Assembly (NCBI GenBank): GCA_051530055.1
Contig: CM121342.1
Span: 1,054,001 to 1,118,000, forward strand
Origin: Neoechinorhynchus agilis
Lineage: Eukaryota; Acanthocephala
DNA: 64,000 nucleotides
Reading direction: 5' to 3'
Under the pieces are notes generated by a model. That model saw only the letters and a list, made by a program, of their open reading frames with translations, was not told where the DNA came from and searched no databases. This document shows, piece by piece, positions 1 to 10,967 of the stretch (the stretch's first letter is position 1; every line of letters starts with the position of its first letter). Both the position numbers and the translations under genes were made by a program.

Positions 1-156
1 CCGCGGAATCAGAGGCAGTAACTACCATCCACTATCTCATCTACTCGATTTGCATGGAGTAGAGAAAGGGAAAGAACAATACAGGAGCTGAAAATAAGGG
101 GATATCCCAAATGGATTATAGACCGGGGAATCCGAGGCTGTAACTATCATCCGCAA
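1..156 (+). repeat. Two spaced copies of a ~33-bp repeat
   Basis: Bases 1-33 and 123-156 are imperfect copies of one another; both run gg-aatc-gaggc-gtaacta-catcc. They lie directly upstream of a Penelope-like GIY-YIG fragment and are probably part of that retroelement's body. No host gene is visible here. Confidence 0.5.
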
Positions 157-198
157 AACAACAAAAAATCTTCTGCAGAACCTGTATGCTTCGAAAGA

Positions 199-672
199 GT
201 GAACTTCATTGATGATGAAACAAATCAAAATATCTACTCCATTATGAGTAAGAAGGCTGGAACTCGTCTCTATAACAATAAAGGAATCGCCCTCAGATGC
301 ACATTCAAGAGGAAGAGTAAAACTGAGCCGATGCATGGGTTTTACAGAATGCACTGTGAACAGTGTGATAAAGTCTACATCGGACAAACGATGAAGGGCA
401 TTAAGATGAGGGTCTCGCAACACAAGCAAGCTTGCATTCGATTTCAGCATTCTTCGGCAATCTCAAATCATCAAGAGACTTTTAAGCATCGCGCTGATTT
501 TAATGGCACCTACTTTATAGAAATAGAGCAAAACTTAAAAAGACGGCTTGCTTTGGAGGCCTTACACGTCGCTGCGTCAAACACAATGGAGGGAAATAAA
601 GCTAATTTTAGCTTGAAACTTCCAACCAGCGACGTGTTAAAAATCAATGCTAAAATCATGGAAAAAACGTAG
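199..672 (+). mobile_element. Penelope-like retroelement fossil, GIY-YIG endonuclease part
   Basis: The reading frame carries a GIY-YIG nuclease signature: a Cys pair in MHCEQCDKVYIGQTMKG, then an RVSQHKQ helix and the C-terminal stretch LKRRLALEALH followed by MEGNKANFSLKL. GIY-YIG domains of this kind form the C-terminal endonuclease of Penelope-like elements. The same C-terminal phrase recurs in the pieces near 26.1, 42.9, 48.3 and 52.2 kb, so this is one family with several fossil copies in the window. Only the endonuclease end is recognisable; no reverse transcriptase was seen just upstream. It is treated as a fossil. Confidence 0.75.
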
Positions 673-749
673 TGGTCCCGAACTTCGAGTTTGGCAATCC
701 CGCGCACTTGAGCTTAAAACCTTAATGTGCAAAACTCGTTTTTAGATGA

Positions 750-776
750 CTGATGAGGCGAGGTTACCTCGCGAAA
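750..776 (+). other. Hammerhead-ribozyme-like core downstream of the Penelope fragment
   Basis: CTGATGA at 750-756 is followed by a 6-bp stem (GCGAGG 758-763, loop TTA, CCTCGC 767-772) and GAAA at 773-776. This is the order of a hammerhead core, and Penelope-like elements are known to carry hammerhead motifs in their terminal repeats. One extra base (G757) sits between the CTGATGA box and the stem. A good stem III/stem I with an NUH cleavage site is not evident, so this is a core-like motif and not a proven ribozyme. Confidence 0.35.
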
Positions 777-1086
777 TATTTCCAATAAATCAAAATCGAA
801 TAGGTAATGACCGGGAGTATGTTCACCAAAATTATACTTTGACTTACCCGAAGGATTTTCTATCGATGGTTTCCTGTTATATCGGATCTTAAGGATCAGT
901 TTTTCTTCATATCGATTCCGCGAAGGATCAGCTTTCCGTTGGAACTGCATGGATCTCTTTATGTGTATATAAATTATCAGCATTTTTTCCCGAAATGCCC
1001 CGCTATAAAGTTTGTAATCTAATGACATAAAATCGAGAGAATATCTCGATCAAATCGTGCTTTATAATAACCACATAAATTTGTTT

Positions 1087-1344
1087 TTACAGTTTTTTTG
1101 CGACGTATGATTTGGAGGTCTTCGCCCGTTTTCGAGTTGCTTCGGATGCGAGATCCAGCTCCTTTATTGTCTGATCCTGAATCAAATGAATTTCGCAATC
1201 TTCTTTTGTGGTTGTTTTAGACATTAAGCTGGAAAGTGTGTCACCAAGTTGGTTGTTTTCCCCTTTTATGAACTCGAATTCATAATTATATTGAGATAAT
1301 TCGATCCCCCGTCGATACAAAAGCTGATTAAACACTTTCGACAC
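1087..1344 (-). mobile_element. Ty3/gypsy-type LTR retroelement fossil (RNase H end)
   Basis: The minus-strand frame reads LSQYNYEFEFIKGENNQLGD then TLSSLMS. This matches the end of the RNase H domain of Ty3/gypsy pol genes (a W/L-LSQYDYEI-Y-PG-EN-ADALSR pattern). It is a short fossil; no flanking LTRs, integrase or protease were recognised, so its full extent and age cannot be given. It looks old and broken. Confidence 0.6.
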
Positions 1345-3150
1345 ATTCCGGTTTACACCGAAAAGTAAATTTCATCGGCATATGGTCGCGGTAGCGCTAA
1401 AATCGCATAAACTTTTGTAGCACTCGGCGGTAGGCGGGATGACTAGCACTCATCTGTAACTGCATGCGCGGCGCTTGGGTTCGGAATCGGGTTTAATTCG
1501 GAAAAAGTCAACCAATCCCAAGAAATCCCACTCCGTTTGTCTTTTCCGCAATTACCATTGGAGCTGCCTATTCGATAGGACAATTCCGTGCTTCAACCGT
1601 TTCGAGAATGTTTGCCTCAACTTGTCGTTGTATTCCCTGCTCAATCTTTTCTTTTAATTCGAGAGGAATTCCTCTACTTTTATGACATCTTGTAATTGCA
1701 TATCGAGACACTCCGCATTTTAAAGCAATGAATCGAGTTGCAATTAAAATTAAAAAGGAATTTCAGCTCCGAAAGATCCAAGAAAACATGCAATGTCACT
1801 GCGGAGAACGTGGTTCGAAAAGAAAAAAGAGACTTCATTAAAAGGACAAAGAACCGATCGATGAAAGGAGTCCGGGGATGTGAAATCAGATAGTGATTCA
1901 AGCATAGACAGCACGAATCCAGAAGTTTCCCGGGAGATCGATAGAAAAATTCAATCCAATTGTTCAGAATTTTTAGCTCTTCAACAAAGACTTCAGAAAT
2001 CTATTAGACAATCAGCGAATGGCTAAGAGCGTTGAACTAGTTTATTCGAGATGGTATCGTGCCAGATGAGTCGGAATGAAGCAACAGAATCCCGACTAAT
2101 CAATATTCTTTACGAGATGGCAAATAACGAGTCGAATGCTCCACTAATCGTCATGATCGGAAAATAAGATCGAAGATCACCGAGTTTTTTACGTGCCCCG
2201 TTGCTGAGGTTTCTAAAAAGAGATAGATTGACTGACTAAAAAGCTTGCCAAGGAACTATTTCGAAAAATATATCCTGAAAACCGTCAGATGTTATCGAAG
2301 CTTTCCGTTGCAAACACGCTGGCGTCAATTTAAACATTGACGATGAACGGAAATTAAATAAGGAATACTTTTCTTTATTTGAGGAGTTAAAGTAAAAGAA
2401 ATTTTTCTCTAGCATCTATGTCGGATCAGCTGCCTTCACCATCGTTCAACATTTTAAGCACCACTAATTTTATCAATAAATTAAGTTCCAACTTTTGCTG
2501 CTGGAGTTAAAAACAATTCCATAAGCGAGATGTCTTTTAAACTGTTGAAAGGAGCGCTCCTTCCACTTGTATGATTTTCAAATCATTCGATTATGATGAC
2601 CGTTACTGTCGCTTTAGTCTTGTCCGAGGGGCAAAGCCACATATTCAATTATAGAGAATAAATAAACTTACGAAATTTTCGAGAATAATGACATTTAAAT
2701 TCGGTTTAAAAATTAATTTCTACGGAATTTTCCCCAAAGGTATTTATGCGCTTAGAAATTCAACAAAAACTTAAAGTCGTTGACGCAATTTTATTGCACA
2801 TTTGAGGATGTGTAGACTGTAAGCACTTTTTTACAAATACATTTAAATTTCTGCACTTCATCATCAATCTACTCGTTGGCTATGATAGCTGCCGCATAAA
2901 AGTGTTTTAAAAGTTTCAAACGAAGCCACATCACATTTTCTTTAATCGAAAAACTTTCGTCGAATTGCCTGAATGGTTTTGTGAGCTTGAGTTTTCATCA
3001 CTCACTAAAATTAAATCTACGAAAAAGAGAGGAACTTTTTACAGTCGACGCTAAAATGCGAAGCCTCGATTAGATCGAATTTCCTGAGTTAGGACAAAGT
3101 TTCTGATTGATGGAGTCTAGAACATCCAGAGCGGTAGTGTGAATGATTTC
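1345..3150. other. No host gene seen; degraded sequence
   Basis: This AT-rich stretch has only short frames. Part of it may be further decayed retroelement sequence adjoining the gypsy piece, but nothing there is recognisable enough to name. Confidence 0.4.
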
Positions 3151-3162
3151 TGCTCCGAGATT

Positions 3163-4400
3163 CTAAAGGCTATGAAAGGAAATTATGAACACACTTCGTG
3201 AATGAAATTCAAAACATGTAAACTCTTTTCTAGGCAAAACTTGACTTATGAACTGCATCGTTTTTACATCAATGAGCTGCTCTTCTTCATTTGTAAGGTT
3301 TGTAGCTTCATTGCTTCCACATGAATAGCTGGCCCATCCATATTCATTACCTCCTACAGTTGGAAAGTAATGTTGCAATGCTAACTGCAGTTGTGTCAAA
3401 GTGTACAGAATTTCGAGGGTGATTTCTTTATTGGAAGCATATTCATTGTAAGTAAGAAAGTAGTCGAAGATTAAATTCGAGATTTTGCTTTGCCACGACG
3501 ACGATGATTTTTCATCAAATGACTTTAGTTTTGAGAATGCAATGATGTCCTTAATTTGCCGAACAAATTTTAGAGAAATTCATCTTAAGTCACTAGATCT
3601 CGTTATTAATAGAAACTCGAAGGTATTTTTGTTCAGTATACAAGATTTAAATCAGCTCAGCCTTGAATTCGGTGACACGCTCTAACACTTTTCCCCTGGA
3701 GAGCCAGCGAACGTTTATTTGTAGTCTGAATTCATTGCTTCACAAAGCTGAAATAAAAAGACGGAACACAAGCGGACGAGATTTGATGAAATTTACAGAA
3801 TAGACACATCAAATCTTTTCGCAGTGATTTAAAGGCAAGATCTTCGCTGTGGATCATGCAATGGACAACTAACACCTTTGGATTATCTTGGCACGCGAGA
3901 GCGACGAATCTATTTCCATTTCCCTGCATTGAAGGACATCCATTGGTGCAAGCGCTGACATGATTTTTCCGCTGTAATTTGAAAAACAAATTTTTTCGTT
4001 CACCGCAGTTTTTTCAAAGTAGTAATTCGTTTACACATTACTCATCCTTTATGAATCGAATAAAAGTTAACAGTTGGACCTTGCTGCTAACGTCGACGAA
4101 CTTATCAACTTGAAGATACCAAGCAGAGACACTTCGTCTAAGTGTTCGTGGATTTGATCTTGCAAATCTGGCGCGAGATAAAGGAACTTTCTCAACTTTT
4201 CTGCGGCATCAAGTCCAAGAATAGTTTAAACGACCATTACTAAAGTTTTTGCAATGACTGATTCAGCCCATTTATATGCTTTATTGCGCTTTGTTAATAA
4301 CTGAGAAACTTTACTACTTGCAATCAATCTCTTTTCGGTCAGCTTTAAGTAGTTCATAAGTTTCTTAGCTTATTTATTTTGTTGAGTCCTGATGTTTTCG
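3163..4400 (-). mobile_element. hAT DNA-transposon transposase remnant (ZBED/SCAND3-like)
   Basis: Three minus-strand pieces read in transposase order. At about 4370-4070 a segment contains ILGLDAAEKLRK, close to the ILG-EAAK pattern. At 3989-3732 a segment contains SACTNGCPSMQGNGNRFVAL and HCMIHSEDLAFKSL, the family's C-DGAPSM-G...HC-IHRE-LA-K motif. At 3399-3163 a segment contains LALQHYFP and NEYGWASY, the family's LR-YFP...YGWVRNPF motif. These signatures are typical of animal hAT transposases that gave rise to ZBED5/FAM200 genes. The reading frame is interrupted many times, so it is an inactive DNA transposon. Terminal inverted repeats and an 8-bp target duplication were not identified. 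Confidence 0.7.
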
Positions 4401-5037
4401 AAGTATTCCTTCGGTTGCATTTTCGTATTGCTAAATGTTTTGTTTCCAATTGTATCTTCGATTTGCTTGGAACAAGGGCTCCACTCGACAGTGCTTTATT
4501 GCAGATTAGACAGAATAGCCATAGAGCACCTCCAGGTCCTGACTATATGAAACCACATCCGATCTAATCTTCTTTAAACCTTCTTTTATTTATTTCTTTT
4601 TCATTTAACGCTTTCAAAGTTTCATTCTTGCCAACGTATTTCTCCACAGGTAACAATGAATAATGCCTATTGATAATTTGTTCTTTGTGTAGTTTTCTGA
4701 AAAACCTGTTTAAATTTCAAATATTTGCAGGAACTTCCGCGCCGTTTAAAACCAGTTTAAAGATTGGTCATTGCGAAAAGGGAATATTAATTATTTGGAT
4801 ATCATCATACAAAAACTAATATCAAAAATTATTTGGAAGAGAATTTGGACGAATGTACTTTCAGTTATTCAAAATTTTACGAAATTCACCTCCCGACAGT
4901 CACAAAGAGAGAAACTGTTGAATTTAACCGCAAAGAACTAATTATAAAATTCTCAAAACACAAACTAGAAATAAATGGGAAGAGAGGAACCACGATCAAA
5001 TTGAGGTGAATAAAACAACCGAATTCAATCAGAAAAA
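4401..5037. other. No gene seen
   Basis: Short frames only. The sequence is AT-rich and probably continues the 5' side of the decayed hAT element before the Pcc1/LAGE3-like gene. Confidence 0.35.
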
Positions 5038-5337
5038 TCACGAACTCACTTTATCTTCACCAAATGCTTCAACTGTTCTCATAATAACAATCGCATGATC
5101 AAAAAACACACTGCACATTGTACGGATCAATCTTACCTCGTCAGCTGACCAGCGAATATGTACAACGTTTTCGTCTGCCCAAACACTCGTAAGGACGTCC
5201 GCGCGAGGTTCATCATCGACACTAACCGCATCCACAAACAATTTAGCGTGTTTGGCGCTCAAAAAACGAACACGAATTGTCCCAATGAATTTGTAGTCCG
5301 CCTCCAAACGCGGTCGCTTTCTACTCGCCTTTAGCAT
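5038..5337 (-). CDS. LAGE3: Pcc1/LAGE3-like KEOPS (EKC) complex subunit
   Basis: The 99-residue product fits the Pcc1/LAGE3/CTAG family in length and motifs. It has a basic N-terminus, then the two-strand, two-helix Pcc1 fold: IGTIRVRFLSAKHAKLFVDA, a DEPRADV turn (family D-EPRP), VVHIRWSADEVRLIRTMCSV, and a final helix VIMRTVEAFGE. In other eukaryotes Pcc1 is the dimerising subunit of KEOPS, which makes the N6-threonylcarbamoyl mark on tRNA position 37. Upstream of the ATG, on the minus strand, there is a TTGCAG acceptor 18-20 nt away, like the start-adjacent acceptors of other genes here. The end reads GAAGATAAA-GTGAGT, so a donor could lie just before the stop and a further short exon cannot be excluded. 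Confidence 0.75.
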   Translation of the reverse strand: MLKASRKRPRLEADYKFIGTIRVRFLSAKHAKLFVDAVSVDDEPRADVLTSVWADENVVHIRWSADEVRLIRTMCSVFFDHAIVIMRTVEAFGEDKVSS

Positions 5338-5747
5338 CCTCGTTTGTTTGATTTAATCTGCAATTTACGGTCAGCTTTTTTTCGAAAAATGTACAATATT
5401 GTTGGTCACAATTTAGTAAGTCTTTTCTTCGATGTTTTTGTCGATTCAAGCGGAAACAATTTGTGTAAAACCCAACATTTTAAGGAGTTCACAAAAAGTG
5501 TGATATTTCTACTGGCAAGCCGGTTCTATTGATCCTGATTTAGGACATCCGGATGAATGCTGCAAACTCTTTATCGTACGTTTTTGAAAGTCTAAGTAAT
5601 TCAATCAATTCTGTGATGAAAGAGATCGGTTTGGTTGTATGTCAAGAAGGAAAACTAATAAAGCCGAAGAAGGGATGTCCTAAATCAGCTTATGAAACTG
5701 TTGATTATTTTTATTGACAAATACTTTGGGCGGGAGTTGTAAAACAA

Positions 5748-5755
5748 TATAAAAG
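5748..5755 (+). promoter_or_regulatory. TATA-box-like element
   Basis: TATAAAAG lies 82 bases upstream of the ATG of the three-exon gene at 5837. A TTCAG acceptor between the two could mark the mature 5' end. It is a plausible core promoter on sequence grounds only. Confidence 0.4.
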
Positions 5756-5836
5756 CGTACATTAGTTTGCGCCCGATCCAAAACGGAATAAGTCAATCTC
5801 CTTCACCCAAATTCAGTGTCTCAAAAACCGACAGCC

Positions 5837-6243
5837 ATGAGTTTTTCACCAGAGAAATTGCCCAACGGTGTAATTTTTGATGCACTGAGCGATGTAATAT
5901 CTTTCTAAACTAAAAAATTATCATCTAACAATTGTCCATTTTAGCTGCATCCAAAGATCTGTAGCGCTATTGGAATATGCGACTGCAATCTTACACCAAT
6001 CAGTTACAAGGAATTGACGGCATCTTCCTTACCCGTCATAGTTTTCGTCAAGGTATTTCTTTAATCGATTCAACCGAGTACTAAATCTCAGAATAGGCGA
6101 TTGTGGCCAAGGACGATTGCTGCAACCACGAATGCGTTTGCATAATCAAAATCAGAGTGAACTTGACCAGTCCAGGACAACAATACACTCTCCTTTCGAT
6201 AAAATGCAACGTTAAACTAGATGAAGAGATAATTCCGTTCTGA
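5837..6243 (+). CDS. Unrecognised 103-residue Cys-rich protein, three exons
   Basis: The exons are 5837-5893, 5945-6052 and 6097-6243, joined in phase 0 across GT-AG introns of 51 and 44 nt. Intron 1 ends in CCATTTTAG. For intron 2 the second of two AGs (GAATAG) keeps the frame open; the first would give an early stop. The product starts MSFSPEKLPNGVIFDALSD and has two Cys clusters (CSAIGICDC and CCNHECVC), followed by a beta-rich end (VNLTSPGQQYTLLSIKCNV). No signal peptide is visible. The Cys spacing could bind a metal or form disulfides, but I recognise no family. A TATA-like box and a TTCAG acceptor lie upstream. Consistent splicing in one frame makes a real gene likely. Confidence 0.65.
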
Positions 6244-6780
6244 GTTTTACACAACGGATACTAGATTGTTACTTTAGCACCTTATGTGCTAATCAATAGA
6301 CTTAGTAGATAACTTTAGTGCGTGTGTTAGCCGGGTGCAATTTAATATAGAAAACAATGACCATTTCGTGAACCATCGAACACATAAAAACTTACCCGAT
6401 ATTCAACTTACCAAGGATATAAGTAATTTGAACATTGATTAACTGCGAAAAATGCATATAAGTGATCCAATGATCAGATTCATCTTCTTTAGATTCAAGA
6501 ATAAACATAATTTTCCCGGGGAGGGGGCAAATGGTCCCAATTACACGGAAGAATTGAAGAGGATGGATTAAATGGTTTGAACATTCCGGTAGCGAGCAAA
6601 CCCTGGTAGAGGGAATTCATAACTCTTTAATTTCAGATTCTCGTGACCTGGTGAACCGAACTCGATTGGCGGCAGTCTCTAGTAGAGAATTGGGTGATTG
6701 ACTCAACACAATCCTAATCGCTTCGGTAGGTACCCTTCTCTCTAACGAGACAGTAAGGATCGGAGTGTCCTTGAGACTTG
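6244..6780. other. Intergenic, nothing recognised
   Basis: This is AT-rich flank of the three-exon gene leading into a LINE fragment. No coding or RNA feature is supported. Confidence 0.4.
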
Positions 6781-6789
6781 GGATATTGA

Positions 6790-7345
6790 CATCCCATCGC
6801 TGTCGTTGCGGAGCGACCGTGGAACCATCGGAACCCCATGGTATCGTCTTTCGGCAATCAGGGGAAAGATAATCACGACCCGTCGAGGTGAACGCAATTC
6901 TTAGTCGTGCCCTGAATACTGTGAATTCGCCCAACATCCTAGAGCCGAGCAATCTTTGCCCACTCGATGGCCGTAGACCGGACGGTGTCACAGTATTCCG
7001 GGACACCCTTTGCAGCCAGCAAAATAAAATTCGCCGCTGTTAAACCGGTGGAGCAGCAATCGTCGCTGAAGAACGCAAAAAGACAAAATACCGGGACTTG
7101 GGTCACAATCATTATTTCGTTCTATTTGGCGTCGAAACTATCGGGCCGTTTGGTACCGCGGCGCAAGACCTGGTGAAGCAATTGTCTAAGAGATTGAGAC
7201 GAATCACTGGCGATCCGAGATCAGGAGCATTCTTCAAACAAAATATAAGTCTGGTTGTGCAACGGGGGAACGCTGCATCCGTCCTTTCGACCGTTGCATC
7301 AGGACGGCAGCTGAGTGATCCAGAGCGGGGGTGCCGTGCATGTTT
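6790..7345 (+). mobile_element. LINE-like retroelement fragment, zinc-knuckle plus restriction-like endonuclease end
   Basis: Conceptual translation across frames gives HHRCRCGATVEPSEPHGIV, a CxC...H...C zinc-knuckle-like start, then ILSRALNTVNSPNILEP and DGRRPDGVTVF, the R-PDG core of a PD-(D/E)XK-like nuclease. It then continues to VETIGPFGTAAQDLVKQLSK, RITGDPRSGAFFKQ and QRGNAASVLSTV. This domain string is familiar as the C-terminal end of invertebrate non-LTR elements with restriction-like endonucleases; the exact clade is uncertain. The frame is interrupted, so it is inactive. At least five other pieces in the window share its 3' end (12.6-13.5, 45.05, 47.94, 48.54 and 52.83 kb). Confidence 0.65.
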
Positions 7346-7620
7346 ATATTCTCTTTTTGCTGAGAAAAAATCGATGGCCCAATCGCGTTTTTCTTCACTT
7401 TTCGTGATATCACTAATAAATGTCACTTCGCTAAAATTTGTAATTAGAAAGTGGAATTTTCTTTTTTAACGGCTTTAAAGGTTCAATGGACCAAGCACTT
7501 TTTAAAAGTACGATTTTCGTTTGCTCTATGAACCAATTTTCAAAGTTTACATGATCATTTTTGCTCAACTTTTTTAACTTTTGAAATTTGATGGCACAAT
7601 CGCGTTTTTCGGCTCTTTAG
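7346..7620. other. Intergenic before the ankyrin gene
   Basis: Short AT-rich gap with no feature except the pyrimidine-rich acceptor (CTCTTTAG) that abuts the ATG at 7621. Confidence 0.4.
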
Positions 7621-8429
7621 ATGGTCGATCAAATCAATGATATTTCCGAGGAAGACTTTGAAGATAAAGCAGCAATTAATGACTTTGTCTACGAGTCAAT
7701 AATGAGAGAGAAGGAAGTTGATAGGGCGAAGTTTGCAAGTCATTGGATGCGGGATGAAGAGAATCTCGATAAGCGATGCATGAGAGATTTGGTTTAGCAC
7801 GTGTTGAATTTCTTTTCAAAAACATTGTTCTTGAAATATTCTCATGCATCTGCTGTACATGGACTACAGCGGAAATCAAAAGTGATATTAGAAAGCAATT
7901 TCTTGAGGCTGCTCGTACGAACGATCTCGTTAAGATCAAGGAATTATTAAAGAAGACGGATAAACCAGAAGATCTCTTAAGTGCAACCGATGATCAAGGC
8001 TATAGCTCCCTTCATCGAGCAGCGAGTGAAGACTCCATTTTAGTTGCGGAGTATCTAATCGATAAAATGAAAGATAGACTGGATGATCGGACAAATGATG
8101 GCTGGACTCCTTTGCATTGTGCCAGTATTTGGAACCACGCTGAGATCGTTAGCATGCTACTAAATGCTGGGGCCGACGTTAATGCACTAACCAATGGTCA
8201 TTTATCAGCTTTTCATCTAGCATGTAATCAATCTGACAATATAGAGGTTATTTCTTTACTGTTAATGCATCCATTATTGAAGACGAACAATAAAAGTAAC
8301 GCTGGTGATACTGGTAAAGACTTGGGAATTAGGCATACTCAACATGGCGATCTTTTCGATGAAATATTTGATGATTCGTTGTATATTTCAATGTTAAATG
8401 TAGAAGACGAAGAAAATCTGTGTGATTAA
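7621..8429 (+). CDS. ANKRD49: ANKRD49-like ankyrin-repeat protein
   Basis: The ATG at 7621 sits directly behind CTCTTTAG, a splice-acceptor-like end. Exon 1 encodes an acidic N-terminus (ISEEDFEDKAAINDFVYESI). The main exon, running from about 7870 to 8429, holds about four ankyrin repeats: FLEAARTNDLVKIKELL, DDQGYSSLHRAASED, NDGWTPLHCASIWNHAEIV and LSAFHLACNQSDNIEVISLL. It ends like vertebrate ANKRD49 (LLMHPLLKTNNKSNAGDTGK). The matching order and C-terminal half support orthology; the function is probably protein binding. The exon 1/exon 2 join is not resolved. A donor at 7792 and the CTACAG acceptor at 7869 would leave the two parts in different frames. Either the true splice differs or a one-base error or frameshift is present. 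Confidence 0.7.
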
Positions 8430-8690
8430 GCAAATGGAAGTATTAAATTTATAAAATGATGAACATTCCAAAATTGTGGGGAATTACTGACTCCGGATTT
8501 TAAAGGACTTATCATCTAATTTTTTTTATAAAGCTGCGCCATAGGGCGACTTTTAATAATCCTGTACCGATTCAACAAGAAAGGCAGGAAATTAGAACGC
8601 TTTTATTCTTTAATGATAGTTTGTTTATTATCTTGACTGGATTTTAGTTCTAAGCACATTTCTATTTCTCCCTTTAAATACTAGTGCTTG
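8430..8690. other. Intergenic, nothing recognised
   Basis: Short AT-rich gap between the ankyrin gene and a Penelope-like fossil. Confidence 0.35.
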
Positions 8691-8691
8691 A

Positions 8692-9775
8692 GTGAGGAGG
8701 GAATCCGTCGATAAACTGAGAGAGATCAACGTCTCTGAAAAATGCAAAATCTTTACAATGGATATTGTTTCCCTCTATAACAATGTCTGCGTTGAGGGTG
8801 CCATAAGTGCGGCGACCCACACCCTTCCGGTTATTCAGGGAATCGATCCCAAAATGCACCTAAAGAATCTGCTTGAGTTGGCTTGCGTTGCAAGCTTCGA
8901 GTTCGACAAAAAGTATTATCTTCAAAAGTGGGGATGTAGCCATGGGCCCACCTATTGCCCCAGTTCAAGCTAATCTCTTCAGGGATCACTAGAAAAAAGC
9001 GCAATGGAATCATTTGCGATTAAACCGGTTATCAACAAAAGATACGTATATGATATATTCGTGATTTGGCTCGGTGACGAACAGACTGCTAATGAGTTCA
9101 TGGAACATCACAGCCGCTAAAAAAATCGAATCAAATTAACTATGAATAGGTCCGATGAAAATGGAAGGTTACCGTTTCTAGATGTATTAATTCAAAAAAA
9201 TCAAACACGGATTACTACATCGGTTTACAGAAAGCCGGCCCAAAAAATAATTATATACTTTGGAATAGTGCTCATTGTAAAAGCGCAAAAGTTGGTATAT
9301 TCAAAACTTTCTGCAGTGAGGAGTGCCTCGGTGACGAAATCCAACAGTTGAAACGATTTTTTTATCAAGTTGAGGAACCCTAAAGATGTTCTTGCTTCAG
9401 CGCGAGAGCACGTAAACCGTGCGAGGCGGTCAGCCGTTAAAATGGCAATTTTATTTTCGATTCTCCATGAAGATAGGAAACCTCACTTCTCGGAAATACC
9501 AGGAAGTAGAAAAGAGGGCTGTATTCTGCAAAGTTTCTTGTAGTCAATGGAACAGCAATTACATAGGACAAACAGGCCGGAAACTGAAGACGAGATTGGC
9601 GGTACGTAAGCGGTTCAAGACGCAAAAGGTGATATCGTCCAATGTCGCGCAGAACGAGGTTCCAACTGGCCACGTTTTCAATTGCGATCAAACATTGGTT
9701 TTAACAAGTCAACATAATAACTTTCTGCGCTTAATTAAAGAAGCTCTCTTAATCAAGGAAATAAAACGGATATGA
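8692..9775 (+). mobile_element. Penelope-like retroelement fossil, reverse transcriptase and GIY-YIG
   Basis: The pieces lie in Penelope order on one strand. First come RT-like segments: FTMDIVSLYNNVCVEGAI, the D-SLY-N motif, and FLDVLIQKNQTRITTSVYRK, the FLD-L...VYRK motif. A GIY-YIG segment follows (CSQWNSNYIGQTGRKLKTRL) and then HNNFLRLIKEALLIKE. Its endonuclease differs from the family at 199-672, so at least two Penelope families are present. The copy is broken in several places and is treated as a fossil. Confidence 0.8.
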
Positions 9776-10563
9776 ACGATCAACGAACTTAAAAACTACG
9801 CCTTCATGACGAACAAAATGTGACAATACAATGAGATATAGGCGCATGTAAGGGCAGAATAACCATTTTACCTATCGTTCTTTAGAACTAATGATGAAAT
9901 CGGCGAGGTTCTAAGCGTATTTAACAAAAAATAATTTACCGGGTGGCGACCTAAACAATACTTCTAATCATATACCGCGGTACTCCTAACATATCGACAT
10001 TATTTAGAACCGCATTTTTCAGTTCTTCAATTTTAAAACTGTTCTTAGTTTTTCAGCACTGCAATTCTAACATCGCCTTCTTTTTTTGTAAATTTTTACC
10101 TAAGGCTAATAAATTGGTAAGAATATTTTATTTCGAATGTCACCGGGCGGTGTTGTGAAACTCATGATGCATAGTAACGGATGCTTGAATTTAAAATGGT
10201 AGTCTACTCGTTTAATTATCCGCTTATCAACTACATAAAACAAGCTCTTAATAAGATTTTCGATCTGACGAGTTTTCACCACCTACATTTGAAAAGTATT
10301 AGTGATTCCAAAGTACTCGTCTGGGAAGTAATGTTCATTTCCTTAGGTGAACAATGCACTTGTGTACCGAAATTAAAAGTCATTGTTTTAGATATCCTCG
10401 AAATTTCAAAGCGCTCATTTTCTTTGATGAAAGCAAGGTTTATGTGCTCCTAAGAGCACCCGTACGTCTTCAGCATCAAAAGTATCTGAAAACTTTTAAA
10501 AATGAAAAAGTTAGGTTTTGCGTATCATCCGTCATGCTTTTAACTTTCTTAAATATTTTAGAT
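9776..10563. other. Intergenic; possible Penelope 3' end hairpin near 10.12-10.18 kb
   Basis: No convincing gene. At 10135-10170 the phrase TTCGAATGTCACCGGGCGGTG followed by CTCATGATGC resembles, in reverse, the terminal hairpins described elsewhere in the window. It may be the tail of the upstream Penelope element. A TATTTTAG acceptor two bases before the CutA ATG closes this gap. Confidence 0.3.
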
Positions 10564-10917
10564 ATGGCGACGGCCTTGAACGTTACCCGCTACGTCCTTG
10601 CATTCATAACCGCGCCGTCTCAATCGTGTGCTGCTCAAATTGCCGAAAAACTTGTTACGGACAGATTAGCTGCCTGCGTGAACATCGTGCCAGGCGTTGA
10701 GAGTGTATACCATTGGGATGGAAAGATTGAGAAAAGTCAAGAGGTCTTAATGGTGGTAAAGACAAAGTCAGAAATGGCGGATAACCTGAGAGAAGTTGTC
10801 AATTCTCTACATCCCTATGACACATGCGAAATAATATTCTCTAACATTGACGATCGCCTGTCTGATCAAAAGTATTTGCGATGGATTGACGATTCCGTTC
10901 GACATTTAAACGAATAA
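10564..10917 (+). CDS. CUTA: CutA1 divalent-cation tolerance protein
   Basis: The 117-residue product matches the CutA family: an N-terminal strand RYVLAFITAPSQSCAAQIAE, then KLVTDRLAACVNIVPGVESV, SVYHWDGKIEKSQEVLMVVK and VVNSLHPYDTCEIIF (family HPYE-PEII), ending YLRWIDDSV. CutA proteins are small trimers linked to metal tolerance in bacteria and to acetylcholinesterase anchoring or copper in animals. The role in this organism is not known. I chose the ATG at 10564 because TATTTTAG ends at 10561, two bases before it. The frame stays open further upstream but there has no similarity to CutA. The stop codon lies within an AATAAA (10913-10918), a possible overlapping poly(A) signal. The next gene is convergent, 50 bp away. 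Confidence 0.9.
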   Translation: MATALNVTRYVLAFITAPSQSCAAQIAEKLVTDRLAACVNIVPGVESVYHWDGKIEKSQEVLMVVKTKSEMADNLREVVNSLHPYDTCEIIFSNIDDRLSDQKYLRWIDDSVRHLNE

Positions 10918-10967
10918 AAATTGGGTTTTTTTTAAAAACAAAACGATATGTACACGCAATTTCACAA

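Noticed and set aside
750-776. Calling an active hammerhead ribozyme
   Set aside because: The core box, stem and GAAA are present, but there is an extra base after the box, and stem I/III with a cleavage triplet could not be drawn convincingly.
10181-10453. 90-codon frame upstream of CutA
   Set aside because: AT-rich sequence without similarity; it overlaps the presumed 5' region of CutA and probable Penelope tail sequence.
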